Below, in pieces: positions 1 to 11,755 of a stretch of 64,000 nucleotides of DNA. Position 1 is the stretch's first letter; every line of letters starts with the position of its first letter. The DNA lies in assembly GCA_026075535.2 (NCBI GenBank), contig AP026540.1, positions 12,152,001 through 12,216,000 of the forward strand. Direction: 5' to 3'. The stretch is from Tricholoma matsutake. Lineage: Eukaryota > Basidiomycota > Agaricomycetes > Agaricales > Tricholomataceae. Under the pieces are notes generated by a model, which was not told the origin of the DNA, searched no databases, and saw only the letters and a program-made list of their open reading frames with translations. A program made the translations under genes and the position numbers.

Positions 1-295
1 CAAACTTGGTTTTAATGATATCTCACTTGTTTCTTGGCCGATTTGCATAACTTTTTGAATCTTTTGTTCGCATCCTGTAGGGGAACATGTGAAAAAAGTG
101 GTTATGACCGGTTATTACTGGTGTGGACTGCAGTTCAGTTATGAACCAGTCATGACTGGTTACAGTCAATTTTTTGCAGTTTTTTTTGGTCCTGGTCTGG
201 TTATTTGGCCATTTCCTTTTATAGATAACTGGTCCAGTTATCGGTTCACCCAAAAAAGGCAAAAAAACCGGACCAGACCAGACCTCGAAGCACTA
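1..295. mobile_element. 3' end of a hAT-like non-autonomous element (family C)
   Basis: The segment is full of AACCGG/CCGGTT and ACTGGTT-type motifs and ends in GGACCAGACC..GAAGCACTA. The end resembles the right terminus of the complete copy at 19763-21278, which closes with GGACCTTAAAACACTA. The left end lies outside the window, so the element is incomplete and no target duplication can be checked. Dense short subterminal motifs are usual for hAT transposase binding regions. I see no transposase here. Confidence 0.55.
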
Positions 296-2208
296 ATTTC
301 ATGCCATAAGCCCTTCTCCTATTCTTTTAGTATTCCTGCTTATCACCCTTTACAGGGATGGCAACCCACATATTGTGGAGTGCTCAAATGTGGAGCCTAC
401 ATCTGAGGGTGGAGATGACAAGTCTGATGCAAACATGGCAGATAATGAATCAGATGCCATGTGGGATGGGATAGAGGAAGATTTGAAGAATGTATGAAAC
501 TTCCGCTCCTATTTTAGTTCTGTCAATAATATCAGATGGATGCTAGTGTTTCTCAAGGGCTGCCAATGGCAACAACACTGATGCTGGTGATGCTTCGCTT
601 CTCACTGAAGATGACAGCTTATGGTCATGATCGGGGGCCTGTAAGACCCATTGCTTATGTCCATTTACAAGGGCCTTCCACACCTGCCATAAGTGTGGCT
701 AGTGTTAGCTGGTGGACGTGTCCCTAACCTTGAGCACTAGACGACTGTGTGAGGTTCGGCCTTTTTTGGGCATGGCTGACTCTGCCCGCACCACATTCAC
801 CAACATTTGCAAACAACTTCAGGAAGGCGTAAAACGGTACAGTTCATCATGGCTTTCACACAGCTCCATATGTTCAACATAATCTCTCTTCCAGCTTCCT
901 TTTACAGGCCTTGCAATTTGTCAAGTCTGGGCAATATGTTAATATGGCCCCCAAGTGGATCCCAAGCACTTATATGCACACAACTACTGCCTGAAGAACG
1001 CCATTGACTATAGGAATAATGACTGGAACCACCACCAAAAGCTCCCTTCTCTCGCCTTGTGAAGGCAGTCCCCGCCATACTCCATGGAATATGCACAAAA
1101 TCACCATTGCCCCATTTACACAGGAAATGAGAAGGGATACATTGCTTTGGGGCCTCATTCTAGACTTCCATATCATTGCTGGCTTGACCACGTCCCTTGG
1201 CTTCACATTCAGCACTTGGGCCAAAGGCCATGGAGATAGCCAAAATACATGTGCATCTTCCTGAACCCTCACACTTGTGACAGCTCAGGGCCATTGCAGC
1301 TTATGTGTCTAGCTCTACCTTAATATTGAAGTCAAATGTTTTGAAGTCTGTTTCTTCTCCATTGCTTGCCAAGAGTGCCATAGGAGGTTATGCTGCTTCT
1401 AAGGGTTTTGATGACCACAGCAAGTGAAAGCTCGTAATGCCCACACTTTATGTAATATTCAACCCTTTTGTACAGTCCCCATATATGATGGTCGTGCAAC
1501 AAGTGATAGGCTGGCATTCTCCTTTTCTGACATGGATTTCAGACATTTGTCCTCCTGGACACTGTATAAAGATGGGCCAATAAGAACTGCTGTTTGAATC
1601 TGTTGTATTGGTTGGTTACACTTTGAGCACATACCTCGTGCCCACTGGTTGTGTCTTATCGTCCAATATCCAGTTCATAATTATCTTAGCAACCCCCAAT
1701 CTTATGTAGATCGCCCATTCCACCCAACAAATGGTTTCTACCCATACACTCCTGTACATAGCTCGAACACTTCCAGTAGCTTGTCCCAAAACTTTCTACA
1801 ATATGTGTCATAGTGTTAAAAAAATGAGTTTCTAGAAATTACCCACAGTTTTTTGTCCCAAATCAGAATTGCCTTTTACAGCTGTTTCACCATGGAGGAA
1901 TCATGGAGGCAGACAACCCCTACTCACACACATCTGTTTCTGCCTCAATGACAAACTGGATTCTCGCTTTGCTTTGGCTTTAGGCCTGTGGCTTAATGGC
2001 TGCATTGGACTCTCAAATCTCAGGAATGCCTGCTACTATCACCATGTATGTAGTTTTAACAGCTTAGTACCATTGATCCAACTAACTCTGTGGAAACAGC
2101 GTAGCAGGCCCAATGTTCATTGAGAAGAATGGATCCACTTTCACCCAATCTGCCCCAGCACACCAGGTAAGTTGAAATGCACCCCAGTCATGCTGGCATT
2201 AACCACCA
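296..2208. other. no recognisable gene
   Basis: Short open frames in all six frames show no family motif. The sequence is AT-moderate and CpG-poor, like the decayed transposon tracts elsewhere in the window. Nothing could be assigned. Confidence 0.5.
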
Positions 2209-3462
2209 TTGCAGATTACTTCCAATGTAACACTGAAAAACATACACCTTTGTCCTGCTACCACCCCAATTGCTATGGCCTTCAAGCTATCCTCTCTAAC
2301 TCCTTTCTTCACCAACCCCCAAATCACACCAATTTTACAGCTTAATGCCACAGCTTGCTTAATCTTGGAACCACCCAATACTAATGGCAACTTGAACATC
2401 ATTTGCTACAACTTGAACATGGATCATGTTGCTATAAATGCAGACACCCACATAAACCACCTGACTAAATTACAACTACATCATGATGCTGCAGCTTGTG
2501 TAACCATGGAAATGCTCCATATTGATAGTGATGTGGATCATGTCCATACTCCTGCCATAATTGCAGACTCCCAGACCTACATGACTTGCCTGGCTGACTT
2601 ACAGCTATACCACATTCAATATGTGGTAACATCTGCCTTATATGCCATAAAGAAATTTATACATAATCTGGCCCCTCACCCTTATTGGTCCTTTTTCCAT
2701 GAACACCTACTTGCACTTTATACTCATGCCATACTATTGCACTGCAGCTACCAGCTAATTAGCCAATCTGCAACTTATATATATCTGTTGGCAGCTTGCC
2801 TTCAATGCAACTTCACATGTAAGCATGATTATATACCCAGACTTCTCCACTGTCTGAGACCAAGATCTTTCTTCAGACAACTCCAGACTATTACCAACCA
2901 GTCATCTCAGATATATGTACTTTCTTCTACAGGGCTGCATCACTTGCGTTACTTGCTGACTTGGCTATTTCTCATTTACAATATTTTTTTAATTTTAACA
3001 AAGACACAAGCACCCATGTCCTGGAGAGCTGTACGACCAATGAGCACCTATTACAAGCAGGCTTACATAAACATGCTACAGTTCACACACATGATGAAAG
3101 CCTTTTCAAGGTGCCATATTCAATGCCTGACTACACTTATGATTGGCCAACTGGCTCCTGTCAAAATCAAATGGTGCCAACTACACACCTTGAGTGTATT
3201 GTCTTTGGACCCACTGATCATATCCTGTTTTGCCCTCTTGTGCATATTCTTTTTTTTTGAGCTTGCAACATTGGTTACAATTTACAAACAGGCAATGCCT
3301 GTAATAATTAATTCTTCAACAACTTATAGAAACAGGCTGCCACTTAAAAGGCCTCCCACACCAGTCAGTGGGAGGTGGCAGATCCCACATGTTTACCCAG
3401 AAAATGTTGGACCCCTATGTAGTTGCCAGTGCTTCTCCCTTGAGCAGCAAGCTTGCCTATAA
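2209..3462 (+). CDS. 417-codon open frame, probably not a protein
   Basis: An uninterrupted frame lies just upstream of and overlapping the Helitron remnant, in another frame. The translation is rich in His, Cys, Thr, Leu and Ile with recurring LQLxH and similar fragments, has no recognisable domain, and is locally repetitive at DNA level. It could be a chance frame in degenerate tandem sequence, or the remains of the variable upstream part of the Helitron. I do not recognise any family. Confidence 0.15.
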   Translation: MQITSNVTLKNIHLCPATTPIAMAFKLSSLTPFFTNPQITPILQLNATACLILEPPNTNGNLNIICYNLNMDHVAINADTHINHLTKLQLHHDAAACVTMEMLHIDSDVDHVHTPAIIADSQTYMTCLADLQLYHIQYVVTSALYAIKKFIHNLAPHPYWSFFHEHLLALYTHAILLHCSYQLISQSATYIYLLAACLQCNFTCKHDYIPRLLHCLRPRSFFRQLQTITNQSSQIYVLSSTGLHHLRYLLTWLFLIYNIFLILTKTQAPMSWRAVRPMSTYYKQAYINMLQFTHMMKAFSRCHIQCLTTLMIGQLAPVKIKWCQLHTLSVLSLDPLIISCFALLCIFFFFELATLVTIYKQAMPVIINSSTTYRNRLPLKRPPTPVSGRWQIPHVYPENVGPLCSCQCFSLEQQACL

Positions 3463-4735
3463 CTTTGTACTTAACAACTCTTGTAATCGTGTCTGTAGTC
3501 AGTGCAGATGTCATCTGCATACAGCCAAAATTCCCCCTCATGCATTAGCGGATGGGCTTTGGTTAGGAGCAGTCCCAGAGCAATTAGCTGGACTTAGATT
3601 TGTAGAAAAACTTATTATTCAGTGTGTGCATGTGAATGGTTGCTTTGTTTGTGTTGCTTCCTCTGGCCTCCAGAAAATGGTGGCTCATGTTATTGCATTT
3701 GAATCTCCAGTAGCAAAAGTGTACCATACCTTACCCCCACCAGTTGAAGAACTTGATGATGTTCTGGCAGTACTGTTTACAGGCCCATGCAGGCCTACTC
3801 ATAGTGAGACTAAGCGCACTCCCTTGCTTGTTAGATGGAAGGTAGTGGCCCATGCCCTTGAATGGCTAAAAGTAAATCACCATGACTACACAGATCTGCA
3901 TATTGATTATGATGAACTTGAAAAATATTCTGAAGATACACCTCCTGTAACAATAGAATATCAACATTCACTGACAAATAAAGTAGAGGAAGGCACAAGC
4001 ACCTTTGACCAGACAACAGAAGATGGTGTTGACAATGGTGAATGCCCTTTCATAGTACATGGAATTACAGGTGAGTCATTGACAACTAAAACAGTGCCTG
4101 CTCTTAAAGGACTTGCCCTCAGACACTGGAACAATAATGGGGGTGCTTTATCTGTGAGCCATGCTGCAGATGCCCAGTCAATTTACAACAATCCCAACTT
4201 ATATCTCCAAATCTTTCCATGGCTATTTCCATTTGGACTAGGATGGATTGGTGCAAGTCCCATGTCTGACAAAGCCCACAAATGACATTTACTAATGTAC
4301 CATGATAAATGTTTCCAACGTGATATTATCTTTCCCTTCGTAGCATTTGGCCATGAACAGATCAAGGCATCAACAACTGGTGGTTTTATATTGGCAGAGA
4401 CTAAAAAATTCAACGACATTGCTGATAGACTGCTTAATGTTGATCAAAATACTTTAGCAAATATTGCAAAGTGTATGTCAGAGGGTGACATTGTACAACC
4501 AGCTAATAGTGATGAGGAACTGGGCTTTCAAGTGATTTGTGATCTTGACCATGTTACTGGAAAGGTTAGCGGCTCTATTACTAGCAAGAAGTATATGCAC
4601 AATGAAATCTGATCACTAATATCATATCTAGGTGCTCCGCTTTGGTATATAACATTGTCGCCAGCAGACAACAAGCATCCAATCTGCTTGTATTTTGCAG
4701 ACACTAAGGAAACATTTACACAGTTGTTTGTTTAG
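3368..4735 (+). pseudogene. Helitron protein remnant (DUF6570 + Helitron_like_N), broken
   Basis: Codons 60-220 match the DUF6570 region that precedes Helitron replicase in Agaricomycetes: ALADGLWLGAVPEQLAGL, FVEKLI, KVYHTLPPPVEELDDVLAVL, CPFIVHGITGE. From 4183 on the Helitron_like_N region follows: NPNLYLQIFPWLFPFGLG, MYHDKCFQRDI, EQIKASTTGGFILAE, DLDHVTGKVSGSITSKKYM, APLWYITLSPADNKHPICLY. The frame stays the same across stops at 4283 (TGA where arginine is expected, CGA>TGA) and 4610 (TGA where tryptophan is expected). Family similarity is lost after about 4735. The Rep HUH motif and the helicase are absent, so this is a dead 5' fragment. Helitrons move by rolling-circle replication; this copy cannot. 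Confidence 0.85.
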
Positions 4736-5640
4736 TTGCCAACAATTATGCGATCAGCTGTAATCATGTTTGCTCATGTGTGCTACAATAAGGATCCCCC
4801 TCCAACTGACTATAAGTTGATTACGGAACACATGATTCCCAACAGAGGCGAGTAGGAGACAGATGATCAATGATCATGCATGAAAGATAAAAACACAAGC
4901 CTGAAAAGTTGAATACAGTTGTGGATGCCCCATGGTTCTTTGTAAGGTGACAGGCTACTAAGAAGAGTAATCGAATAATTCATTGTTGTTCATCATATTG
5001 AGGTATTTTGTGTGAACCATACGATGAGCGAGATCTTTGATTTCTTCTGTAGAGGAAGGGTTGGCCGCTCCCATAAGACGTGAGACATGAGGGATAAACC
5101 AGACACTTGTATCAGCACATCGTGGTCAGCATTCAGGGCGAAAGGGGAGCAGCGGTAAAATTCAGAACTTACCTCTTGGCCAACAATTCCAATGCTGCAG
5201 TTGAATTCCTTTCGATATCATCAATCATTTCAACTGGCTCCTTGAACTTATCACGGCACTGCTGTGCGAGCTGTAGTGCAGTGGTCGGTTGATTTCCGTC
5301 CCCTATCACGGGTATGTGATTGTGGAGGCTGCATTTAGAATTAGTACCAGCTGTGATGACATCTCACTGTAGGCCTACCCCTGACTCGGATGGAGCCTTC
5401 CATGCCCGCATTCATTGGAGAGGCGCAGAGCCTGGAGAGGAAACCTACAAATGCAATCAACACCATCTAAAACGCACGAGAGAACCGATCACTAACATCC
5501 CCTTTCTCTTTCCTTCCTATGCTCTTCAACATTGTTGCTTACAGACCATTGATATATGCGGTCAAGATCATGTTGAATATCTTGATATGCCCAGTCGATT
5601 GCGAGCTATGTATGTAGAAGAAGGCACATACCTGGGATCA
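4736..5640. other. no assignable gene
   Basis: Sequence downstream of the Helitron remnant. Short frames on both strands lack family motifs. Some of it may belong to the decayed minus-strand gene that follows at higher coordinates. Confidence 0.4.
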
Positions 5641-6590
5641 TGTCAGTGAACACCACGTCTCTTGTAATGTTCACAACCAGGGTCTTGTTGAATGCAAATT
5701 CTTTGGCAGGAGTATTGTAAGAGTAGAAATGGAAGTCAATGAGGTCGGTAAGAAGGCCATATATGCGTAGATTCACAAAATCCACTTTCTCGTTTGCTTT
5801 GGCAGTGGCTGGATACCAACCAGGTGAACACTGACTAAGATATCAAGAACAAATCAGACACACCCAGAATTTCGACGAAAAGTTGTGCTACATTGTCCTC
5901 CAGAGATATGTCAAGTTTAAATTCAGCAATGAAAAAAAGGGTTCCACCAATCATGAAGATCTGGGGTAGGACAGTGGTGAGGCTGATTAACAAATCTCGA
6001 TGCAGACTAATACGAACCTCATGCTCACTTCACCTCCACTAGCATACTCAGTCTCTAACATATCCTGCTCTGGTTTGTCAATTACTCGACCTTGAAATAG
6101 TCCTATGATGCGAACAAGGTACTGGGCATATCTTAAGATCGGGAAAGCATAACAAATGGCTTTGTGGACATACCGGATCCATGATTCTGACCCTTGCCAC
6201 TTCCCTCCTCTGCGCCTGCCGCTCTTGATAGACATCTTGTGTACGCCACCCTGCCTCGAACATAATCTCATGAATGGATGGTGGGAGGCGATACACAGGG
6301 GTAACAACTCGCTCGAATCAGTTATTTTCCAGACTATCGGGGAGGCCAAATCTTTCAGCAAAATCAGACCTTTTTACACCAGAGAACGATGGGAGGCTGG
6401 TTCTGGCCTTCTTGATGATGGCAGTCTTGACTTTACCATGGTTGGCAATGTCACCTAGAAGCTTAGGAAGTTTGTCTGTTGGCAATTCTAGGAGCTTGTT
6501 GAGCCATCCTTCTTCTAGGTTGACTGACGCTGCCACCTCTTCAGTGGTGGTTACCACCTTTCGTATTTTGTTGGCTTTTTGTTTCCCCAT
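5641..6590 (-). pseudogene. unidentified multi-exon gene remnant
   Basis: Reading the minus strand from a Met at about 6590, a lysine-rich start (MGKQKANKIRK) leads to LEEGWLNKLLELPTDKLPKL and FAERFGLPDSLENN. One TGA at about 6317 interrupts the frame, which then continues as FERVVTPVYRLPPSIHEIM and RIMDP, followed by a good GTATGT donor. Further conserved-looking blocks on this strand are GRVIDKPEQDMLETEY (about 6060) and VDFVNLRIYGLLTDLIDF with NKTLVVNITRDVVFTDMIP (about 5660-5790). These look like exons of one protein but I could not link them in frame. I do not recognise the family; the TGA could be another CGA>TGA. Confidence 0.45.
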
Positions 6591-6659
6591 GTCAAGATAG
6601 AAATTAAAGCTGAGGGGTGTTTTGTTGCCAAGGTCCATGTGCCAATGTTGATTAGTTCC

Positions 6660-7600
6660 CATGCTTCACAGTGATCAATGCTGCTTCCTCCCTTCTTCCG
6701 GCTGACTATGTTTCTCAGTATGAACAACTTCCCTTGTTTCGAGCCTTTCCCCCACAATTGAGGGCTCTAGCCTGATCAAGGAGAAATCCTCTGGAAGTTC
6801 TCCTTTCCCCCAAAAGAATATGGAGGAAAGATAATGGATTAGGTAAAACATTACACAGCTGCAGAAGCAATAGAAGTAGAAAGAGATGGTGTGGAGTCAG
6901 ACAAAAATAGAGGCAAAATAGCTTCAACTTTATGCCAGTAAGATAAGAAAGCCTTGGAAGACCAATGTCCTAATTTCATGACGATCCAAGGATCAACACC
7001 ACAGAGAAGGAGGTACAGTGTTCAACGGGTCAAAGAAACAGGCGGGTCAAAGAAACAAAACACTTTCATCATATTAATCTTAACTCTTCAGTTTCAATTC
7101 TTCAACAGATACTTAGGTATACTCCTCTTGTAAGTCTGTAGGATGGCTGTCAAATTATCAAGTGCATGGGGCCCATCCTATGTTAGATCTTTTGCAAGGT
7201 TGGCAGCTTTTTTCAGCTTTCACTTGATCATTCCAAAACAGGAAGTCAATCTTGGTCATCCACCTGAAAATGTTCTAGTCACAGTAATAGGAGCCATTCT
7301 AATTTCTAGAGTCATGTTCATATGAACAGAATTTTCTCTGTAGGATCTTTTTGTCCCAGTTATGTTCATCAAGTACAGTCAGAATTTGGCCATAGAATGC
7401 TTAATACAGGATCTAACATGTTGATGGTTTGGGCATGACATGATTGTTTGTGTCACAAATTGCCTGATCAAGTCTTTTGTTTCTTTGAGTTGCCCAGAGC
7501 ACATTTTGAGTCTTTGGTGTGCCGCTTCCACACATTGACATAAAATACTCAACTGAACCTGTAGAACTCATGTTTTATCCTAAATACATCTTCATGTGTA
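6660..7600. other. no recognisable gene
   Basis: Only short frames are present. No repeat boundary, RNA gene or conserved domain was found on either strand. Confidence 0.4.
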
Positions 7601-7601
7601 C

Positions 7602-8560
7602 TCACAATTTCAAACAGGTTGTAGTGGGAGTGAATGGAAAAGAGACTATTATTTTTGTTTCATTGGCCCATTGAACACTGTAGGTTGTTCCACTAATACA
7701 AAAACCATGACCAAGCAGAGACTCCAAGCCAGCAGATCTCCATATCTCACAACAACGACTCATGAAATGTTCTCGCATCAAATATGCCCACCCAGCTGTT
7801 GTTTGATAAGCAAAGAGCAGAGCATCTAAAGGTAAAGAGCAAGAAAGGTGAAGATGATGTTCAAAGGCTGAGACAGGGTCGACCAAATCCGAGTATTTCA
7901 CTGATTTGATCCAGTCTCCAGCATGCTGCCTGGTCTTGGAATATGGGATCTTGAATGTAAGAAAATGTTGGCCATTAGCTGCAACTCCTCTTTTCAATAG
8001 ACACCCCCAGGTGACGTTCCGAGTAGTGTCAAAGGAAGAAGTTGATTTTGGAAGCAACTCTCCAAGTCTTGTACAATCCCAAAAAGCTTTACAAGCAACC
8101 ACCCATACAGCCGCATCCCGAGTATTTGAAAGATCAAAGTGATGACACAGAGAGAGCATATGATCAAAAGTAACAGGGGTTGCGAGGAGTTTTGGTAGAA
8201 GAAATAGGAGCTAGTTTGGATGCTCCCTGTTTTGCTTGCTTCAGAATCTGTCCTCCAGCCCAAGGAGCACCATTCACAGAGTGCCACAACTCCAAACCTG
8301 AAAGCCAAGATTTGACAGTCCCACCTGCAACAACCCCAGCACCAGACTCAGCCACAAACATCACCAGAAGCATCTCACTCACAGGCATATGCAAAGATTC
8401 GGAAATGTGGTGGCAGTTGCAAAACTGGGTGAATCACAAGAGACCAGCACCATAATTATGGCGAGAATCATGGTCGATGGATGAGGCAATTAGATGATGA
8501 AAATGAATGATAGTAGATTGAGGAAAGTCATTCAATAAAAGACAATCAGAATCGATACCA
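7602..8560 (-). pseudogene. tyrosine recombinase (basidiomycete DNA breaking-rejoining type), broken
   Basis: The N-terminal SAM-like core-binding domain reads NYGAGLL*FTQFC, then MPVSEMLLVMFVAESGAG and GTVKSWLSGLELWHSVNGAP (about 8470-8200). After a +1 frameshift near 8178 the catalytic domain continues with DLSNTRDAAVWVVACKAFW, RLGELL (catalytic Arg I), KIPYSKTRQHAG, HLHLSCSLPLDALLFAYQT and GHGFCISGTT. The family HxxR box is altered to HGFC, so the second catalytic arginine is gone (CGN>TGN). The distal Tyr region has decayed. The in-frame TGA falls where the family has Arg in GLLRFTQFC, again CGA>TGA. Related proteins in Agaricomycetes belong to mobile or captured recombinases; this copy is inactive. 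Confidence 0.8.
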
Positions 8561-8605
8561 AAGGGAGTATGCCAAGAGGTAATATGTTCATAAGCAAAAA
8601 TACAT

Positions 8606-10250
8606 ATGGGGACAAAGCAGAGACACAGCGGGCAAGTTCTGAGGCAGTTGAGTTCTAGTTCAGGGGAGGCTGGCCCATCTCAGGCTGGACTTGGCAAGTG
8701 CAAGCATTCTCTGAGCAACATGAACCCTGGTTCAAGAGCTTTGCAAGCAAAGAAAGCCCACAAGGCCTTCACAAAGCAACCCAAGAAGCCCAAGAAGCCT
8801 AGTGATTGGCACATGAGAAAAGGAGAGGTACCAAAGGAGGCTGAGAAGACAAAGGTGCACATTCATTGTATTCAAGCACTTTAAAGTCTAAATCACTTTC
8901 AGGCTGCACTTGAGCTTCATCTATGTGTCCTTTGGGGCTTACCACACCAGACTACTCTCCCCCCCAATGTCACAGAAGATGACAAAGTACCCTTCACCCA
9001 CTGCTTTACCTCTGAAGCATAGTTGTGGAACTCTGTCACAGCCAGTCTTGACGACAACTCGGCTAGCATTCAGGGCACCCAAATGAAAGTGTGCGAGCTC
9101 CTTAACTCTATCTCAGACTCAGTTGGGATTATTGCCAACAATATCAAGTGCCCCATCTGTTGCTCATGTTGAGGTTGGTGGCATGCCTTGGGCTTCAACA
9201 GTGGGCACCTGATGTCTTGGGTAATGATCCGGAGTCTATGTATAATCTCCTTCATGAGCACATTGCCCTCAAGACATTTGAGCAGGTCTCGGGTGCATTT
9301 GGATACTCTCACATGGGAACGAACCTGTTGTGTGTCAACAATTTTGCACTTATGCATAAACTTTATTGAAGCTTCATTTTCTTATATATGCATGGTATTG
9401 CCAAGTCAGAGGCAAAGAATCCAGGAAGTATTGCAAAAGCAAAGCAGATGACCAGAGTATGGAAACAACATAGTGTGGTATGTAATTCCTGGAATTCTGT
9501 ATATGCCATTTGCAGATTGTATTTACTAATAAACTTTGATAGCTTGCTGATAGCAGGATGGACATGTTCAGGGCACGTGGTTTCAATAAACACATTGTGG
9601 CCTTGGCTAGAGAGAATGAGGCCCATTCAGATGATGAGTTGGCCAAAGGGAATGCTGAGTCAGTTGATGCAGTGTACCACATCAAGGAGAAGGAGGGACA
9701 TTCAACAAAAGTTACTGCATTCTTTAGAAAGGCTGATCAAGAGCGCAAGCAGATGAACAGAAGCAAAAGAAGACACCCTAAGTAGGCCGATCTTTGTTTT
9801 TCTTTTTACATTTGACTGATTCTATTTATCTGTAAACTGGAGCGATGCCGTGAAGACCCCCCCCCCCCATGCCAAAGTTATCTGAGCTCACTGCTCTCCC
9901 AAAGAAAGTCCCAATTGATTGGTTTGATCCTATCTATTGGAACAATCTTTCTATCTGTGAGTGTGCCCAATATGTCAAGAATGGTACTTATGTTGCTCTG
10001 CCACCTGCAGAGCTCTGTGCCAGCTGGGATGAGTGTGAGAAATGGAAGAGTATGCCAGAGAAGGAGTTTATGGCCAAATATGGTGATGAAGTGCAGGCAG
10101 AATACAAGCTACCTATGCCAGATGAATTGGAATGACTTGAGCAGCAGGATGATGAGGATGATGAAGATGAGCCAGATGTATCAGGTGAGGGGTCAGGTGA
10201 TGAGGGGTCAGGTGATGAGGGGTCAGGTGATGAGGGGTCAGGTGATGAAT
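8606..10250 (+). pseudogene. uncharacterised repeat-family protein (VPIDWFDP family), copy 1
   Basis: Blocks in order: a basic N-terminus (about 8606-8830); QAALELHLCVLWGL with PPNVTEDDKVPFTHCF (8900-9005); WAPDVLGNDPESMYNLLHEH and TFEQVSGAFGY (9190-9315); RARGFNKHIVALARENEAH, HSDDE and KVTAFFRKADQERKQ (9565-9760); PKKVPIDWFDPIYWNNLS, WKSMPEKEFMAKYGDEV and YKLPMPDELE (9895-10130); acidic tail. The blocks fall in several frames separated by stops, a 12-C homopolymer at 9862 and possible introns (GTATGT at 9478 with TACTAAT near 9526), so this is a decayed gene. The same block order is found at 34801-36116, which makes it a multi-copy family. Function is unknown to me. Confidence 0.65.
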
Positions 10251-10251
10251 G
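10181..10251 (+). repeat. 15-bp minisatellite (GGTCAGGTGATGAGG)n
   Basis: About four and a half units encode repeated Gly-Ser-Gly-Asp-Glu at the acidic end of the VPIDWFDP-family copy. The period is a multiple of three and keeps the frame open. Confidence 0.9.
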
Positions 10252-10387
10252 AGATATGGGTGTTGTTTAATACATATTTTGGTTAATGGTGGTAATTGAT
10301 TTACTTACCTCTTCATATTCATGCTTGCCAAGGTCACTTAATGTATTTCAAGTTAATACCATCTTTTCTATTTATCCAAAGCTATTG

Positions 10388-10545
10388 TTACAATCTGAGA
10401 CACATGAGAGACAGATGTAGGGCAAAATGGATGTGGGGAAAATCTACAACCTTATGAAAGACAAGTGCTGCAATCCGAGACATGTGAGAGATATGGATGT
10501 AGGGTAAGGCAGATAAAGGGAAAATCTATGACCTGACAAAAGACA
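10388..10545. repeat. 80-bp imperfect tandem duplication
   Basis: CAATCTGAGACACATGAGAG at 10391 recurs as CAATCCGAGACATGTGAGAG at 10471. Both copies continue with ATGTAGGG, GGGAAAATCTA and AAAGACA at matching spacing. Confidence 0.8.
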
Positions 10546-11050
10546 GCCATACAAGTAGAGCGCAATATGTGCACAGAGCAAGTGAGCCATGTGGCAACAT
10601 ACAAGGGTGGAATGGACTTGGCTTCAGCTACACAAGTGTGGTGAGCTGTGCCTCCCTGCACTTATGTGTGTCCATAACTTCAAGGGTGTTGCGCACAAGA
10701 TGAGCAAGCTAAGAACCAATGCACGGGATTACAAGTTGCAAGTTGGTGTCAATCGAGTGCGATTATCAGACTAAGGTATTACAAACAATACTATAGACTT
10801 AAATATGCAGAAACAGAACATAGGTAGTATGCTAAAGATAGTGCAGAACGGAATAAAGAAGTAGAAGTGGAACAAGATTTCAAGTTGGAAAGAAGTCAGA
10901 ACAGGAAAATGAAGCATAGAATGAAGGCATAATTGCGGTTATAACAGCTATTTACACATTGCCAGGGATGCAAAATTATTGGCACCCTCTGTTGGGAGCC
11001 CAACATACAACCAGGACCTTCCTTCCAATACCATAAGTGCCTGCTGGCTG

Positions 11051-11302
11051 TTAAGACTATAGGTCTTTAACTCAGCCTTGGCTTCATATGTCACAGTTGG
11101 ATGCTTTCCAACTATATCAGTATCGCACTAGGAGGCTTTCCTAGTGTATCGGGCTTCTGGCTTTCACTTGGGTACTTCCTCAAGTCATTGCGGCTATCCA
11201 TACTCAGAGGCTTTCTGAGTAGACCGTTGGTTCGTGTATCACAGTTGGAGGCTTTCCAACTGTCAAGTTCAAGTTATCACAGCTAGGGGCTTCCTAAGCT
11301 GT
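11051..11302 (+). repeat. array of six or seven hairpins with a conserved AGGCTTT loop
   Basis: Successive stem-loops: TTAAGAC/GTCTTTAA (11051-11069); AGTTGG-ATGCTTT-CCAACT (11095-11113); CACTAGG-AGGCTTT-CCTAGTG (11126-11146); ACTTG/CAAGT, imperfect (11166-11185); TACTCAG-AGGCTTT-CTGAGTA (11201-11221); ACAGTTGG-AGGCTTT-CCAACTGT (11241-11263); ACAGCTAGG-GGCTT-CCTAAGCTGT (11279-11302, one bulge). The loop is constant while the stems differ and stay complementary. This indicates selection on structure, or a structure-dependent copying process, rather than simple tandem duplication. Confidence 0.85.
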
Positions 11303-11405
11303 CGAGTGTTCTGGTTGAGTCTAAGACCATTGATTGAATTAGGTCAAGCTGAGGAATACAGGCAGTATTACTACAGCTTATATATGGTTCAAAGATACCT
11401 ATTGT

Positions 11406-11441
11406 CCAATCGGAATGCAGGATCGTTATCAAGTATAAATA
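11406..11441 (+). promoter_or_regulatory. CCAAT box and TATA box of the LTR-like element
   Basis: CCAAT at 11406-11410 and TATAAATA at 11434-11441 lie about 24 bp apart in the right order for a plus-strand core promoter. They are downstream of the hairpin array, so the array would sit upstream of the start site if this promoter is used. Confidence 0.5.
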
Positions 11442-11755
11442 GAAAGAACAATAGAAAAGACAGGCCTCATGCCTAGCATGAGGTGTCCGATGTTATGGAT
11501 CCGACATCAAGGATCTGATGTCAAGGACATGCTGCAGTGCAGCATGTTGATTGTGAGTGTCCGACGTCATGGACCTCATGTCAAAGGGCTGTCATATCAC
11601 AGCATGCATGGGAGTGGGTTTGGGTGCATGGAGTCACCATACGTCAAAGCGTCTCCCGTTGGAAGTGAGTCGAGTTGAATGAGAAAAATTAAAGTACCCG
11701 GTCTTGCCAGCATACATCTGGTCGTCGTGGGTTACGATAACAGAAAATCGTAACA

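Larger units (their letters stand above)
10990..11755 (+). mobile_element. candidate solo LTR (TGTTGGG..CGTAACA)
   Basis: The segment opens with the palindrome TGTTGGGAGCCCAACA and closes with an inverted pair ending ATCGTAACA, giving TGTT..AACA ends. Inside are the hairpin array (11051-11302), a CCAAT box (11406-11410), a TATAAATA box (11434-11441) and more hairpins (CCTCATGC/GCATGAGG near 11468; CATGCTGC/GCAGCATG near 11530). The right edge cuts a Tnp2 fragment abruptly at 11755. Against it, I see no 5-bp target duplication, and no primer-binding site or polypurine tract next to it. It could instead be another promoter-bearing element. Confidence 0.45.

Noticed and set aside
2209..3462. A novel 417-residue membrane or His-rich protein
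   Set aside because: Composition is repetitive, no family signal is present, and it overlaps a Helitron gene in another frame. I kept it only as a low-confidence open frame.
11051..11302. CRISPR-like array
   Set aside because: The repeated part is a 7-nt loop, the stems vary in complementary fashion, and there is no constant repeat of 23-47 bp or unique spacer. The organism is a eukaryote.
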